Part shown: positions 63,824 through 64,000 of the stretch, one piece after another
Position numbering within the stretch: position 1 is the first letter of the stretch
How the letters are laid out: each line of letters starts with the position of its first letter
Source of the DNA: an uncultured Granulosicoccaceae bacterium
GTDB lineage: Bacteria; Pseudomonadota; Gammaproteobacteria; Granulosicoccales; Granulosicoccaceae
Length of the DNA stretch: 64,000 bases
Reading direction: 5' to 3'
NCBI GenBank assembly: GCA_938003855.1
Contig: CALKXD010000147.1
Coordinates: 101,159-165,158, forward strand
Translations under genes and position numbers: made by a program
The notes under the pieces: generated by a model
Told to the model about the DNA's origin: nothing
Database searches by the model: none
What the model saw: only the letters and a program-made list of their open reading frames with translations

Positions 63824-64000
63824 TGTGGTAAGCCGGTGTGTAGTTTTAATCGACTGAATACTTTCTCGGCATTGCCCGAGAATATCAACTGCTTGTCTGC
63901 CGCACTGATATCAGTATTAGAATCGATATAGCGTTTAGTGTCGTCAAAATAAAACCCGGTTTCCGGATCTATACCGCGAACGGCACCGACCATCTCTGAT
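63820..64000 (-). CDS. ligJ: 4-oxalomesaconate hydratase (LigJ-like), C-terminal fragment at the window edge
   Basis: Only the last 59 codons are in the window (5' end beyond base 64000). They read from SEMVGAVRGIDPETGFYFDD to a terminal NAEKVFSRLKLHTG, which match the C-terminus of amidohydrolase-type 4-oxalomesaconate hydratases (LigJ). The hydratase converts 4-oxalomesaconate to 4-carboxy-4-hydroxy-2-oxoadipate. The stop TGA overlaps the galD start, so the two are one unit. Confidence 0.85.
   Translation of the reverse strand, partial: SEMVGAVRGIDPETGFYFDDTKRYIDSNTDISAADKQLIFSGNAEKVFSRLKLHTGLPQ

Overview
The window is a compact, gene-dense chromosome segment from a Gammaproteobacterium, probably marine and heterotrophic. 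The strongest taxonomic evidence is the minus-strand run accB-accC-prmA-(zinc-ribbon DUF3426 protein)-dusB-fis-purH (about 58.1 to 50.0 kb), the order found in Pseudomonas and many other Gammaproteobacteria; fis next to dusB is a gammaproteobacterial hallmark. purD does not follow purH here. The prephenate dehydratase is monofunctional and looks alphaproteobacterial, and hemB is the metal-site variant without the cysteine triad. GTG and TTG starts are common. I saw no tRNA, rRNA, CRISPR array, insertion sequence or prophage.

Layout. 0-6.6 kb: a c-di-GMP signalling protein cut by the left edge, an SGNH hydrolase, an AcuI-type reductase, a GNAT acetyltransferase, and an unusual fusion of a GT-B glycosyltransferase with a lysyl-hydroxylase-like Fe(II)/2-oxoglutarate dioxygenase. 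6.7-9.5 kb: a three-gene D-amino-acid/D-glutamate operon (dgcN, dgcA, D-amino acid aminotransferase). 9.8-13.8 kb: small conserved proteins and pheA. 13.97-19.56 kb: a six-gene acyl-CoA operon containing a split version of the ACAD10/11 module (aminoglycoside-phosphotransferase-like kinase plus acyl-CoA dehydrogenase). 19.6-33.4 kb: two membrane proteins, a ChaC cyclotransferase, another MDR reductase, a fused folK-folP, an orphan peptide-type binding protein, a DksA-like zinc finger, a SirB1-like protein with a non-standard start, and assorted transport and oxidoreductase genes.

33.4-41.2 kb: a minus-strand series of an FAD oxidoreductase, an RluA-family enzyme with a large N-terminal extension, an aldo-keto reductase, a GNAT enzyme, and a membrane aminopropyltransferase/DUF350/DUF4178 cluster with an extra 59-residue secreted protein. 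41.3-47.1 kb: an HlyU-like protein, a methyltransferase, a TIGR02466 protein, a Gly-Glu repeat lipoprotein, an intramembrane protease and an OmpA-like lipoprotein. 47.3-61.6 kb: housekeeping genes (hemB, aroE, purH, fis, dusB, prmA, accBC), a SrkA-like kinase and an S9 peptidase. 61.7-62.6 kb: a membrane-anchored or exported EndoU-type nuclease tightly coupled to a small acidic gene, which resembles a toxin-immunity pair. The right edge holds a tautomerase and a truncated hydratase for 4-oxalomesaconate, i.e. the end of a protocatechuate 4,5-cleavage or gallate pathway.

The most interesting items are the glycosyltransferase/lysyl-hydroxylase fusion, the EndoU pair, the polyamine-linked membrane cluster and the D-glutamate operon. 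All functions are inferred from reading the translated sequence; no database search was possible.
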